From: Saccoglossus kowalevskii
Lineage: Eukaryota; Hemichordata; Enteropneusta; Harrimaniidae
Length of the DNA stretch: 38,046 nt
NCBI RefSeq assembly: GCF_000003605.2
Contig: NW_003109980.1
Location: 80,120 to 118,165 of the forward strand
Direction of reading: 5' to 3'
Shown here: positions 12,801-23,119 of the stretch, piece after piece
How positions within the stretch are numbered: position 1 is the first letter of the stretch
Layout: each line of letters starts with the position of its first letter
Made by a program: the position numbers and the translations under genes
Notes under the pieces: generated by a model
What the model was told of the DNA's origin: nothing
Seen by the model: only the letters and a program-made list of their open reading frames with translations
Databases searched by the model: none

Positions 12801-15759
12801 CCACATTTCATCCCATGGTGCTTTGCAAAGGACTTTAAAGTGTTTAATTACCTCATAGACTGTTTTTCTACGGACACAGTTGGTTCAGGCACAGGATCTC
12901 GTTGTTTTTCCTGAAAAGCAGGCAGTGCTGGAATAATTACTTCTGGCTTTTCAACAACTTCTTCAACTTTTTCTTCTTTCACCTCTTGTTTCTCTTCTTC
13001 CACCGGTGCAGGCTCAAGGCTAGCCAGTATTTCTGGTCTCAGACTTTCCTTCCTTGCGTTTGAAACTCTTCGCACCTGCCCGCCTTTCTTCTCTTTTTTC
13101 TCCTTGGGTATTCTAGGTTTGGATGGGATTGTCTGAACTGTTTCTTGTATGCGAACCTCTTTCTTAGGTTTTGGCGATGATGGAGGGGTGGGTGTTTTTG
13201 TAGGCGGAGGAGAAGGTACTCTCTCTGGTATGTCTATAGTTGTGGGTTTACTTACACGTTGAGAGGACATTTTGACTGAAGATAGAGGTGGTGAGGGCTC
13301 CCTCCGTGGTGTAGGAATACCATCAGATGTTGCTGGTGTTGGTGTCTGAAAAGGAAAACATTAAAATTAATTTTCACAGCCAGCGTCTTTTTTGTCATAT
13401 TAATTTCAAGACATTTGAACCAATTTTTAACCAAGTTTAATGCTAGTTTTCAATTAAATAGATGAAATAATATTTATGGAATAAGATGGAATAAATTTTA
13501 TTGATAAAAATCTTTAATAGGAATGGAAATAAGCAATATTCTCCAAACAGGAATTTAAACAATAAAACGAGGAGTGTTATAGTAGTACTATTGCAAATTG
13601 ATGTGTTATTTTGATATTTTTCCCTATTGACTGTTATTTATTTAATCTCATAACCAACTGGTAATAATAATAGATCATAAATAAAGGTATGAATTATAGT
13701 GATATGCAGAAAAGATTTCACTAATCACAAGAATTTGTGTGACAAACAAATTTACGGAAATATACTGCAAGAGAATGAAATTACTTAAATTTCAGGTTAC
13801 TTTTTTAAATATCCTTATTAATATGAATTATGTGTTTTTCTGGTGTTTAATTAATTTATCTTTTAGTGGGTGATGACATGTTTATAAATGATGGCAATTT
13901 TCTCATAGTAATTGATAGTTATTTACTGATATTAGTCATAGTGATAAAAGTAGCATAGTGCATTGTCGCCAAATCTAAAGCAATTGACTGTTGGTGACAA
14001 GCAAAGGGTTAGCGAAAGCTCAGACAATTCTAAACCATGGTAACCAAAGCACATTGATGGTGACATTGGTTATAATAAAAATTTAAATCTCTTAACTAAA
14101 TTACTCACAGGTGCATGAGGGACATGTTCCAGCCAAGCCTGAGATACCTCATCTGGCGGTACTACATTAAATAATTCTTCATCTTTTGGTTCCGGTGTCG
14201 GCGTTGGGATATGGATTGCATCATCATAAGCTTCTTCATCTAAATGAGAATAAAATGCTTTTAAAGTGAATACCAACTAGAATTGTGATAGGTTTAAAAT
14301 ATTAGTGAGCCACTTATAAAATTACCAATATTTGTAACCTTCTACAAAATAGTTCCATTCAAAAACGCTGATTTAAAAACCTATTATAACCTAGAAGGAA
14401 TTCTTGTTCTGTTTCTTTAGTCCGAAAATATCATCAAATTGAGTGAAAATAACAACAAATTTGTAAATAATTAAACTATTCATAACATTTTTTTGCTGTG
14501 ACAATTTCATAACTACTGTCAAGAAGTCACAGTGATTTTCACTGGGGTCCTAGGAAGTCACAGTGGTTTTCACCGGGGTCTGAGGAAGTAACAGTAGCTT
14601 TCACTGGCATACATGATGGCTTTCACTGGGGTTCTAAGGAATTACAGTGGCTTTCATTAGTGTCCTAGGGAGTCACGGTGGCTTTTACTAGGGTTCTAGG
14701 GAGTCATAGTGGCATTAACTAGGGCCCCAGGGAGTCACAGTGGCTTTCACCAGGGTTCTAGGGAGTCATAATTACTTTCATGCCTCCTCATAAATTTACT
14801 CAAATTATCATATATCAGGAAAATTTAAACATTTTGAATATTCACATTTTTTATTAACTTACCATATTGATCAGGGGCAAGCTCCTCACGGATTTCTGGA
14901 AGTGAAAGAAGACCATTTTAGAGTCGTTAGTTACAGTAAATGTTACTCCATTTATAGCTTATCTATTGAAAAACGTCTGCTCAAATGACAACAGTGTTTA
15001 ATCCGTTCCTAAGGTGTGATTAAGCCAAAAAGCTTTAGTCTATCACTGGTTCATTAATATTAAACCAATATAAACAGATAAAGATGTCTGCTGCGGGAAT
15101 TAAAAGAAAAAGAATAATAACTACGTTTGTTAGAATACATTTAACAGCTGTATGTACATTAGGTTAATGTTGTAGTGTAGGATTCACTGAGTCACATGAA
15201 TACGACGACAGTAATCATTGCAGGAATTTACAGTAAAGCTGAATTGCAATTGTGTGATTGTGATTATCACAACTGTGTTTGTGTTGAACTCTTAGAGCGC
15301 CATTGTGCTTTACTTAGATCTCAGGACTCATATATGATATATTCAATTGTGCAGATTGAGGGAATATATAATAACTTAAAATGCTAATACTTGTGATCGT
15401 TTTGACTTCCAATTTGTTTGTGTGTTCAAATTTTATAAACTAACTAATTTTAAATAGTATTTCAATGCAATGCACCAATACTAATATCATCAAATATTTA
15501 TTCGCGATTTGCTCCCAGCAAAGATTGCTCTTATAATCATTACGCCTGTCATCATCTGTCTGTCCACATATACATATTGTGTGTTTTTTTGGTTGGGTAG
15601 ATTACTTTCAAACTTGGCAGGCAATTTACACCTGCACTCTAGTTAGGTGGAAAAATTTGCCAAAAATTCATTTCTTGTTGTTGCCATGGCAATGGCTAAA
15701 AAATGATTGTTTGCATCCCTCATCGGATTGCCAATCAGCCTACTAGTTTGTTTGTTTGT

Positions 15760-15854
<95 letters not shown>

Positions 15855-18800
15855 TTCATTCATTCATTCATTCATTCATTTATTCATTTATTTATTTATG
15901 TTTCACCAACACAAACATATAATAATAATATATGGTTACCTCAAAACAGTTTTATGAACTGTTGGAAGGGAGGATGCATCAGATGGAGTCACCTATACAT
16001 GGCATTTCCCTAAACCTATAAAGCTACATGTACTTGGAGAGAAGAATTAGAAACACTGAGAATATTTCAAAGGTTTCTGGAATACTACATTTACCAATAT
16101 CCTGCCAGTCTGAGTCCCCTTCACTGTGCATCCCGACATCAACACCATTCTCGTATCTATGACTACTAGCTGAATGGACGGCCGATAGAGATGATACTGA
16201 TCTTGGTTGGTCTTCTTCAAATGCCCTCCTAGTTCTCGGTGGTGGTGATGGAGTCCTATCACGAATTCCCAAGTCTATTCGTCGAACAAAATTGGTATAA
16301 TGCGGCACATTGCCTCGCCTCACCTAGAGTGACAAAATGATTATAAGTAAGTGTAGTAACTATAAATAACTGGTATAACATACTTGTACTACAGTAAGGT
16401 TAATATTCTATGATAAATCAGTCATTTTTTATTGTGAATATATATGAAAAAAATATGAAAGATGCACATCAAATTTTGGCATATTTTTCACACTGTAATG
16501 ATGATAATTGTATAATTAGTCTGTGAATTTCTGACCAAATTAACATTTTTTATTAACATTTTTGTAAAAAATAATGCAGGTTAATCTAGTGAAAGGAAAT
16601 ATAAGTTGACTTTGGTGTCCAAAGCGTTAAGCTAATTTTGGCAAGCATCCTGTTTTGGTCAATGTTAATGTGATGAAGTGAAGAATGATTTCAGGACAAA
16701 AAAGTGAATAGACTTCAGACTTTATATATGTAGCTACATATTTACTTTATATAAGTACAGTATCGTAAAATCTGTATTGGAAGCCGCATCCCTAATAGAA
16801 GTCGCACCCATTCTTTTTGAACAATTGAGACCCAAAAATTCACCATTTCTCATATGTGTAGATGCTCTAATAGAATCTGCATTCTCTCTGTTGCATTGTA
16901 CCATTTTAATAGTAGCCGCGGCTTTTAATACAGATTTTACAGTAATATTACCAGTATAAATATAAAAACAGAGCCCTCTAAGTGAACAGGAAACATGTCT
17001 TTACCCTGATCACTTTTTCCAGTTTCCCCTCCATATACTTGTAAATAAATATAAATATAAAAAATGAACACCTTCGTTACCTCAGCACTAATAAGTTATT
17101 TATTGGTGACAGGGTATTCTGTTTTATGTCACAGTTTACATGGAAGTGACTTGATTGTTTTGCAGCCAGACCATATGCATTACTGTTCCTATATAGTTTG
17201 TAATTACAATCCCTAGACATAAACACTGAGCCCCCACACACCTACCACCTCAGTATTTAGTCTAGGATTAATGTAAATAAAACACTGTTACCATGGCAAA
17301 TTAGTTACATAAACATGCCTAATATATGACAATATATTGTAAAGCATTTAACTTTCACCATTAGAAGGGTTTCATGATTTTGAAAATTTGAGGAAGAAAT
17401 GGCAAATTGGCACTTTTTAAAATTGACAAAAATAATATATACTTGTTGATATTTGTTTCACAAAACAAATGGGTCAGAAATACTCTTATTTTGCATATTC
17501 ACATGTAAGTCATCAAAGCATGCACAATCTTTGACAGACAACCAATACATCGTAATTTCAAGCATATATTACTGGCTGAGAATCAAATAGAGAGGTTCTG
17601 ATGTAAGAAATAAAAAATATATACTGGGGAGGGGGGGGGGGTATATTTCATACATAGGATAGAGGAAAGCTAATAAATATTTACAACATTATCCTGAAAA
17701 AAAAATCTATGTTTTTTGCACCATTTTTTTATCATCTCCAATGACCAATCCCTTAGTTGTGCCGATTATTCTTGATCATCATTGAATTTCTCTTGTGATT
17801 CAAAACCTCTTTACAAATCTTGTTCAAATTGTAATATTTCCACACATTTTGCTATATCTACAATTTGCGTAGTTCATCTAATGAAGGTGTTAATTTATGC
17901 AGACAGTCTGAACAGCTAATTTAAATCGTTTTTTTTTTAATAATACAATCAATACTACAATGTCGCATGGCCTGTTGCCCTGGTTACCAGAGATTTCAAA
18001 TGACTCAAATTTGCACCAAAACCATACAAATTCAAATAAATTAGCTTCATAATGGGTTATCTTTTTTAAAGGTTTTTTGGCAGAATATTTAGGAAGAAAA
18101 AACAAAAATTATGATAAAATGCTCTGAATTTTTTGTCAAATTAGTGTGGTGGGCAATTTTTGTCAGGAATATAGTGAATTAATGAAAATTGTTATTTTTT
18201 GTGTAAATGTCTCATGAAAAACTACACTATAATTCTGTTCACATCACTATGTAAGCAATTTATTTGCTTTTTTATAATTTTATTTTGTGGCATTATTTCC
18301 CAAACTTATAAAACCGTATGTTACATATAACAACAATAATCAATACTTACACCATTGTGCCTGGGTAACTGTAAAAATTCTTTTCTCTAAAAGACAAAAG
18401 AACACGAAACAAAATCAATAGTCGCTGAGGGGAACGATATGTTATGTGGAATAAACTGAGACAGGGTCAACAGAGGTCAACCACAAAATTCCCACACAAC
18501 CTTAATATATAATGCCATGGTTACTGATAAACATACTCGTATTTAATAACACTATGCTCGAGGACACACGGTTACTTAACTTAAAGAATCGCCATAGTAA
18601 CCAAGGGAGTTATCCTGTCTGAACCATATGCTAAATAGGTCTATTATTTCTATAGACAAATATTATTACTCCTGTATGCGTCTGCGAGGAATCATTTGAT
18701 TTTAATTCTGAGTAATGACCATTGTCATAGCAACCATATACATTATTACAAGGGAGGGTGTCAAGACATATCAACATTAATAGATCTGTATGCATACTTT

Positions 18801-21800
18801 GAACAAAATCAAGGGCGAACGTTCTAAAAACTCAATTTGACTTTGATATATTTTAAAGGTGACAATTTAAGTGTCCGGTGACGGCAACGGTTATTACCCA
18901 CAAGGCCAGGCATTTATTTTCTAATATATCACAGAGTAGGTAATTTACAAACATGGAGTGGGTGGACATCTGAGGCGCCAAATAAAACCAATTTAACTGT
19001 AAAGACGCTTTCAAATTTCTGAAATTACATGGATAATTGCTTGCATGAAAGCAGCAATGGATGTAATGAAGATATTGACGTAATCACTTTACGAACTAAT
19101 ACCGTGTTATTACTATGTATAACCTAATTAAACATAACACACGCTGACATCAGCCGTACATTACAAACTTGTATACAATAATAGAAGTAGAAATGAAAGG
19201 ATATAAGTGCAGCGGAAATTATAATCAAGATCCTAGTTTAACATTTAAATGGACTAGTAGAGCTTGATATGACTGAACCAATTTTTTCAATAAATGTCAA
19301 TCAATAATTCAACAAAACTGTAACAAATTTTGTTTTTTAGGTTTTTTCTATTTATTCTTTTGAATGCAATAATTTTTCACAAAAATGTTGGTGAAATATT
19401 TTGCATATTTTTAACTATAATTTCTTTGTTATTTTGAATGAAATGAATGTAATAGTGACTACAGGTAGTCTTTCAAAAATTACATAGAACAATTTACACT
19501 ATGAAAAACCAAATTTTAAATTAATAGCACTGTCTTCACATCATAATAAAAGTGAAATCCAATTGTTTTCTTGAAAATATGCAACATGTGTAAGTTGAGG
19601 AGCGTAAACTTTGAACCACCGGCCATTTTAATATTTTTACTGGCAATGACAGTGTCGAATAACAAATCGAAAATCACAAACATTTATATCAGCTTAATGA
19701 AATTGGTTTATTATGTAAATTGTGAAATATTTACCAGTAGAAGCGTAAATATTTTGATGACATGAAATTCACAATTCATCTCAGTGTGGTTATCAAGACA
19801 GAGAGGGGGGGGGGGGTCACAATGACTTCACCTTAACACCCATAAATCATCAAATGATATCATGACAAGTCTTCATAGTGAAAACAATATAAATGCAACA
19901 TAAAGCCTAGAGAGAAGATACTGTAAACCACTTAATTTTCACTTCTAGGAAATTTACCGATTTAATGGTTTAACAACATTTGTTAAGAACAAATTTCACG
20001 AAAACTAGATGGTACGGGTACTCCACGTCATAGAACCCCAAAGAAATTTTCACTGCTACAAAAATTTCATGATTTACACCGACACGCGAAAATTTGTCTT
20101 GTGAAAATAAAGTTGGTTACAGTATTCGAGTACAAACACCTGTGTTACAAGAGTCCCCTTGAACAATGACAGGTTAGGCTAGGTTTAGATGAGGTGATTT
20201 CTAAAGTAAACTAAAGCTATTGTACAAATCCCCCTTATCACTATAAATGTCAATTGTTTACTGTCATTACCCCTGCCCCTACACTAACACTCAATTTGTG
20301 TTCATTTGTAGCTAGTCACAACCAGACTCAATAATATTAAAATTTGCACAATTTCACTGTTTTGTAACACGTTTTTTACAGGTACAATTTTTTAGACATT
20401 TCTTTTTTTTAATTTTACGCTGCGCTGCTTTGCTGTTATTTATGGCATAGTATTCCAGCTTTATCAGCTTATTACTCAGAGATGCCAATCATAGCACGTT
20501 GACAACACAAATATCACATTGGGTCTGGTTACTAAGGTGACTGATAAATACCAACAAAATAAAGGGCATGTCTACAGTATGTAAAAAACATGTTCACTTA
20601 AATCGGTATAATGAATATTCGTGTAGAGTAATCACACACAAGTACACTTATACATGGTGTAGTTGTATACAAGCACACTATACAAACTGCAGTGCAACCC
20701 AAACTTGTTGACTATCAAACAAAACATCCCTACAATCAGTATAACATACAGACAGTAGGAGAGCATACAAACAGTTACTGTTATCATAAGGAATAAAATA
20801 ATAATAGCACTGTCTAAATACACACAACTGTATTTAAGGGAGGAAAATCTTAATAAAAACAAAGTGTCACCTGCCTTAGAGTAAACAATCAAAATATTAT
20901 AAGGTTATCACAAGAATACAGCAAAGTATGCACTTAGGCAGTACGGTGATTGTATCGGTAAACGTGTAGCAGAGGTTGATGCAACCCATACTGCCTGAGT
21001 ACATACAATGCAGTATCCTTATTATTATACATTTTTTTCCTGCTTGTAGTAATAATTTATTGAGAGATCATAGCCCAAAATAACAACAGAAAATGCTTTG
21101 TGTTGTGAGAATGTGGGTTCTTTGTGTTGTGATAACAAGGCTGGATTATTTTTCCATCACGTGCTATAACGCTTCTGCGTCCAATGTAAATAAAGTGTTT
21201 GAATGTGATGCCAATGACCGAGAACACATCTATGCTAGAGATGTAGTTTACCTTGTTTGAAGGAAAATCTGAAAACATTTTATGGAATGACAAATTTTAC
21301 TATTTTTGGTGCTAGATGAATAATAATTATTATTAGATGTAAGATCTATTTTGCGTGTCTTTTCTTTTCCTTTATTGTACAACTTTATCAAGATCCTAAT
21401 GAGGATACGATTCAATGAAGATTCAATGAAGATTCAATGAAGATTATTAGATAAAATAATGATTTTTTTTGTATGTCAAGGTTTACTTTTGTTGTTATTA
21501 AAGCACCTAATATATGCATGTGTGTAGTTATTTGTCAAGCTTTACCGTTGCAGGAGCTGTGCTGGGTCGGGTCCAGTGAATAAAACGATCAAAATGCGAT
21601 GGCAGTCTTGCAGCTACTAATCCAGTAGATGACGTTGGTCTGTTAGTGCTGCTAGAAGGTGGGCGGCATTCCACCGGACAATAAACACACCTGTCTTCCG
21701 AGCTATGCTCATGTTCATTAATGTGTGTTATTTTTTCATTGTGGTAAAAACGTTCAATGAGGGTGTGGCTCTTCTGTAAGGGCACCACGTGTCTACGAGT

Positions 21801-22169
21801 GGTAGCACTTTTGACTCTCCGCCGAGATGAAAGCCGACACAGAGACATTTGATCACTGGGTGTATATCGACCGTCTGCGGCATACCTGCCAGATTGTGCA
21901 CTCAATGGTCGGTTTACTTTATTCAGAACAGAAGAAGCGCTCCTAGGTCTTGATGTATTACGTGCAGTATAATAATGCCTGTACGTTGTCGCACTCTTGA
22001 CACGCTGTCGTTGATTTGACACCGCTGACCTCATACGCACATCTTCGTCTGTATTCCTATCTTCCAAAGTGCTACTGTAGTCCTCTTTCTCATAACGTCT
22101 TCGAGTAAACTTTTCTTTATTGAGATTTCTATAGCCCACGGCTAGCCAGGGCAAACTCGGGTCTAACAT
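690..22169 (-). CDS. Uncharacterised EF-hand protein, 11 coding exons, predicted 768 aa (whole gene span)
   Basis: Join on the minus strand: 22169-21546, 18386-18351, 16323-16095, 14895-14863, 14239-14109, 13345-12852, 10811-10676, 5964-5854, 3934-3722, 2036-1870, 822-690. The total is 2307 nt including the TGA, with no internal stop and consistent phase at every junction. The start is the ATG at 22169; an in-frame TAA lies two codons upstream, so the reading frame cannot extend further 5'. Domains in order: basic, Ser/Arg-rich N-terminus (1-208) with RVKSATT repeats and RP-S/T-A motifs; Ser-rich linker with a PSPPP motif (221-296); Pro/Thr and Lys/Glu-rich low-complexity middle (308-561); C-terminal region (599-768) with a canonical EF-hand loop at 659-670. 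Calcium binding follows from the loop residues; everything else about function is unknown to me. The RP-S/T-A motifs resemble those I associate with microtubule-associated ciliary proteins, which is inference. A skipped extra exon in the 4.7-kb intron (5965-10675) cannot be excluded. Confidence 0.85.
1212..1311. repeat. Short tandem repeat, three copies of about 37-41 bp
   Basis: Three copies of ACAGCYAYAGTGAAAAGRYC begin at about 1212, 1253 and 1290, with AT-rich spacers that also match (AATTTGACAATTA against AATTATTTGAAA). It lies in the last intron. Confidence 0.7.
1870..2036 (-). CDS. Coding exon (residues 670-725), EF-hand exit and degenerate second loop
   Basis: The acceptor atatatttcag and the donor TTTGT|GTAAGT bound 167 nt, phase 0 in and phase 2 out. 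It opens with Glu670, completing D659-x-D661-x-D663-x-K665-I666-x3-E670, which has the classic calcium-coordinating spacing. A helix follows, then a second loop-like DLDDENYKFMFK that keeps acidic residues at positions 1, 3 and 5 but lacks Glu at 12, so it probably does not bind calcium. Confidence 0.87.
2235..2460. repeat. Diverged dispersed repeat, copy related to 7530-7745
   Basis: A block with the order ATAATTTC, then ATTAGCTTCAGGTCT, GAAATAATT and TTTATTTTGT resembles the same order at 7530-7745 (ATAATTTC, ATTAGCTGCAGGTCT, GAAATAATT, TTTATTTTGT). Identity is modest and the ends are unclear. It is judged an old, AT-rich interspersed element. Confidence 0.5.
3060..3216. mobile_element. Small MITE with perfect 18-bp terminal inverted repeats
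   Basis: TTACTTGGGGTTTGCAAC (3060-3077) is the exact reverse complement of 3199-3216. The element is about 157 bp with no coding capacity. If the innermost TA at each end is the target duplication, the termini are CTTGGGG, which would suit a Tc1/mariner-type MITE. It lies in the intron between the two EF-hand exons. Confidence 0.75.
3722..3934 (-). CDS. Coding exon (residues 599-669), entry to the EF-hand
   Basis: The acceptor ttttcatcacag and the donor AAG|GTGAGT bound 213 nt (71 codons), phase 0 at both ends. The peptide has a conserved-looking globular composition (PWLQGRLAFSKQTARFEIPM). It ends with the basic helix SKRRQAFYRRHFNKV and the first 11 residues of an EF-hand loop, DRDNDLKINRK. 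The last loop residue, Glu670 at position 12, is supplied by the next exon. Confidence 0.87.
5854..5964 (-). CDS. Coding exon (residues 562-598), MEMKMRRRGPG segment
   Basis: The acceptor aaacattgcag and the donor CGA|GTGAGT bound 111 nt (37 codons), phase 0 at both ends. It encodes ELLDMEMKMRRR, a Gly/Ser turn, and SDADSAYMDLQAPAVDTMDR. It has no long ATG ORF and was identified by its splice sites and matching phase. It is frame-neutral if skipped. Confidence 0.8.
7530..7745. repeat. Diverged dispersed repeat, copy related to 2235-2460
   Basis: It shares ordered blocks with 2235-2460, including ATTAGCTGCAGGTCT. A neighbouring stretch (about 6930-7200) has similar AT-rich texture with AAGGTTAA-like ends and may belong to the same family. 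Confidence 0.45.
10121..10650. repeat. Dispersed ~0.5-kb repeat, copy 1, interrupted by a nested MITE
   Basis: It begins with a foldback: GGTTATCACAAGAATACC (10121) pairs with the reverse complement of 10211-10228. The body continues after an insertion (10246-10399) to a tail GTGCTAGATGTATAATAATA. The same order of blocks is seen at 20903-21330 without the insertion. Confidence 0.75.
10246..10399. mobile_element. MITE with CTGTAAA termini nested in the dispersed repeat, TA target duplication
   Basis: It starts CTGTAAAACCATGTATTTCG and ends with a related inverted sequence (CATTTACGG), flanked by TA on both sides (10244-10245 and 10400-10401). The paralogous copy at about 21022-21028 shows the uninterrupted sequence with a single TA, which acts as an empty site. 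TA duplication points to Tc1/mariner-type transposition. Confidence 0.7.
10676..10811 (-). CDS. Coding exon (residues 516-561), acidic EPEPEPE then basic
   Basis: The acceptor tatttcattag at 10812-10813 and a GTAAGTATT donor below 10676 bound 136 nt, phase 2 in and phase 0 out. The peptide has EPEPEPEVEELKEEKRKK followed by a less charged end, VQDLFALDPN. A dispersed repeat (10121-10650) ends only about 25 bp from the donor, so an old insertion sits next to this splice site without breaking it. Confidence 0.85.
12852..13345 (-). CDS. Largest middle exon (residues 352-516), Pro-rich then Lys/Glu-rich
   Basis: The acceptor ttccttttcag lies just above 13345 and the donor is AG|GTAATT at 12852; entry phase 0, exit phase 2. 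The first half is Pro/Thr/Ser-rich (TPTPATSDGIPTPRREPSPP, then PSPPPTKTPTPPSSPKPKK). The middle is basic (PKEKKEKKGGQVRR) and the end is an alternating Lys/Glu stretch (EEEKQEVKEEKVEEVVEK). This looks intrinsically disordered, with a possible charged helix. The in-frame ATG at 13270 is internal, because the open frame continues 25 codons upstream to a good acceptor. Confidence 0.87.
14109..14239 (-). CDS. Coding exon (residues 308-351), acidic with PTPTPEP
   Basis: The acceptor ttctcatttag at 14240-14241 and a GTGAGT donor below 14109 bound 131 nt, entering in phase 1 and leaving in phase 0. The peptide is acidic (DEEAYDDAIHI) followed by PTPTPEP, then a segment with W and H residues ending in HVPHAP. 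The low-complexity PTPTPEP stretch suggests a flexible linker. Confidence 0.85.
14524..14781. repeat. Minisatellite, 31-bp unit, about eight imperfect copies
   Basis: The unit is approximately AGTCACAGTGGCTTTCACTAGGGTTCTAGGG, recurring every 31 bp from 14525 (14525, 14556, then about 14670, 14701, 14732, 14763), with a shortened copy near 14610. It lies in the 0.6-kb intron just downstream of the 33-nt microexon. Confidence 0.9.
14863..14895 (-). CDS. 33-nt microexon (residues 297-308)
   Basis: The acceptor tttcacttccag and a strong GTAAGT donor bound 33 nt, with phase 1 at both ends. With the split codons it encodes EIREELAPDQY plus the first base of Asp308. As a multiple of three with equal phases it is frame-neutral if skipped. 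Confidence 0.8.
15747..15899. repeat. TTTA microsatellite with TTTG start and TTCA interior
   Basis: About 38 tetranucleotide units: TTTG, then a long pure TTTA run, then TTCA units and back to TTTA. All three forward frames are open across it and encode Phe-Ile-Tyr-Leu repeats, which are an artefact of the repeat. Confidence 0.97.
16095..16323 (-). CDS. Coding exon (residues 221-297), Ser/Arg-rich linker with PSPPP
   Basis: The acceptor ttgtcactctag precedes GTG at 16323 and the donor GTAAATG follows ATTG at 16095, leaving phase 1. The peptide opens VRRGNVPHYTNF and contains RTPSPPPRTRR, then a Ser/acidic stretch ending DSDWQDIG. The RTPSPPP stretch is a possible proline-directed kinase site, by inference. 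An ATG-started reading exists in another frame but has no splice support. Confidence 0.85.
16756..16945. mobile_element. MITE with terminal inverted repeats ending TAAAATCTGTATT..AAGCCGC
   Basis: GTAAAATCTGTATTGGAAGC (from 16765) matches, with two changes, the reverse complement of the stretch ending at about 16940 (GCTTTTAATACAGATTTTAC). TA dinucleotides flank both ends. It is about 190 bp, noncoding, and an intron insertion. Confidence 0.7.
18351..18386 (-). CDS. 36-nt phase-0 microexon (residues 209-220)
   Basis: The acceptor tttgtcttttag is followed by 12 codons reading RKEFLQLPRHNG, then a perfect GTAAGT donor. The exon is too short for ORF scanning and was found by walking the splice sites. 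Both flanking junctions are phase 0, so it is a cassette that could be skipped without breaking the frame. It is the first exon that all upstream leader exons could share. Confidence 0.8.
19919..20124. mobile_element. MITE with TACTGTAAACCA / TACTGTAACCA termini
   Basis: The left end TACTGTAAACCACTTAATTT and the right end (reverse complement TACTGTAACCAACTTTATTT) form terminal inverted repeats continuing into TTCAC. The element is about 205 bp and noncoding. Its termini resemble those of the nested MITE at 10246-10399, suggesting one family. Confidence 0.7.
20903..21330. repeat. Dispersed ~0.5-kb repeat, copy 2 (empty-site copy)
   Basis: GGTTATCACAAGAATACAGC, CTGCCTGAGT, TTCCTGCTTGTAGTAAT, CTTCTGCGTCCAATGTAA and GCTAGATGAATAATAAT occur in the same order and orientation as in 10121-10650. 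The right arm of the foldback has a small deletion compared with copy 1. Confidence 0.75.
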
Positions 22170-22189
22170 TGTTTAATATTCTGTGTATT
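21546..22189 (-). CDS. First coding exon (residues 1-208), RP-S/T-A-rich basic N-terminus
   Basis: The acceptor reads ttgacag before 22189, 20 nt of 5' UTR follow, and the ATG is at 22169. The exon closes with an ACG|GTAAAG donor at 21546, phase 0. The peptide is rich in Arg and Ser. RVKSATT followed by RH occurs twice (residues 56-65 and 118-127), with RPRSAS (74-79), RPLSA (87-91) and RPSTAPA (201-207) around them. A His/Cys-rich patch has H149, H153, H155, C161, C164 and C168 and could bind a metal, but matches no zinc-finger spacing I can name. In the leader, the frame of the ATG carries a TAA just upstream and the phase-0 frame from the acceptor meets a TAG, so upstream coding exons cannot read through this exon. 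Confidence 0.85.
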
Positions 22190-23119
22190 CTGTCAAGAAA
22201 AATAAACAAATTATCAACAATTGCGGACAATCCACAGGTGGCAGAGGTGCATGTTTTTTAACTTATTGCCTACAGAAATGTTCAGTAAGAAATGTTTATG
22301 GAAGTGAGAATAGATTTCATAAGTAAAAAAATAACAAAAGCCAGATATCGTCTAGGGAGTGATAATCTTTTCTCAATAGCTCTTTGATGACTGTGTGCCT
22401 TTGTGTTTCCATAATACATCCCCTGCAATGTTGGTCAACTCAGGCTAATGATATTTGTAGTTCGTTGTCCGGGGCATTATGAACGCTTAATTTAATATGA
22501 TGGCCTAGGTCCCAGAAAGACCCAAGTTAATTGAAAAGGTGCATCATTTCCTTTCTCCTTGAAAACACACCGGCAGTGATTTTACGAAGAGGTTCGACGG
22601 AAACGATGCCGGAAAACTAATTAAATCTATATATTGGGCATTGGACAGAAATACAATCTACTTTTCACGACCATGGTTTATTTATACAAAATACAGTTCG
22701 ATAGATCAACACCCCAAATCAAATATCAAAAATATTATAGTAGTCGGTCGTGTTGTCGTCTTTATAGTTCCCAGAAAGTATACAGGTATCTGAACTGAAT
22801 TTAGGAATCGAAACTTAATTCACAAGCCTATTTAATTTCCCGAATAAAACACGAAGAACCTCGACACGGCGAATTAAAATTAATGGTCGTAAAATACCCC
22901 CAGGGTGCCAGTTCATGTCTTCAAGGAGTGTTGTGACAAGCTAATCAACTTCGCTGGTTATATGTGTTCACGGGATTAGACCTTTAATAAAAATGTGATC
23001 GTACTAATGCGAGGGACAGTGTAAAGTTTATAGAACTACTTTGAGCACCACGAGTGGTTTTCAAATCGATATTACAATTATCATGGCGACTCGGGCTTCC
23101 CGGTGACCATTGTACGTAC

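Larger units (their letters stand above)
18387..21545 (-). other. 3.2-kb intron after the first coding exon
   Basis: Bounded by GTAAAG below 21546 and AG above 18386. It holds a MITE (19919-20124), a dispersed repeat (20903-21330) and a 12-bp G tract (19805-19816). No coding exon was recognised. If exons B or C are alternative starts, their splicing would jump over this intron and the exon above it. Confidence 0.6.

Noticed and set aside
15703-16013. Three overlapping forward ORFs encoding Phe-Ile-Tyr-Leu repeats
   Set aside because: They are translations of the TTTA microsatellite, open in all three frames.
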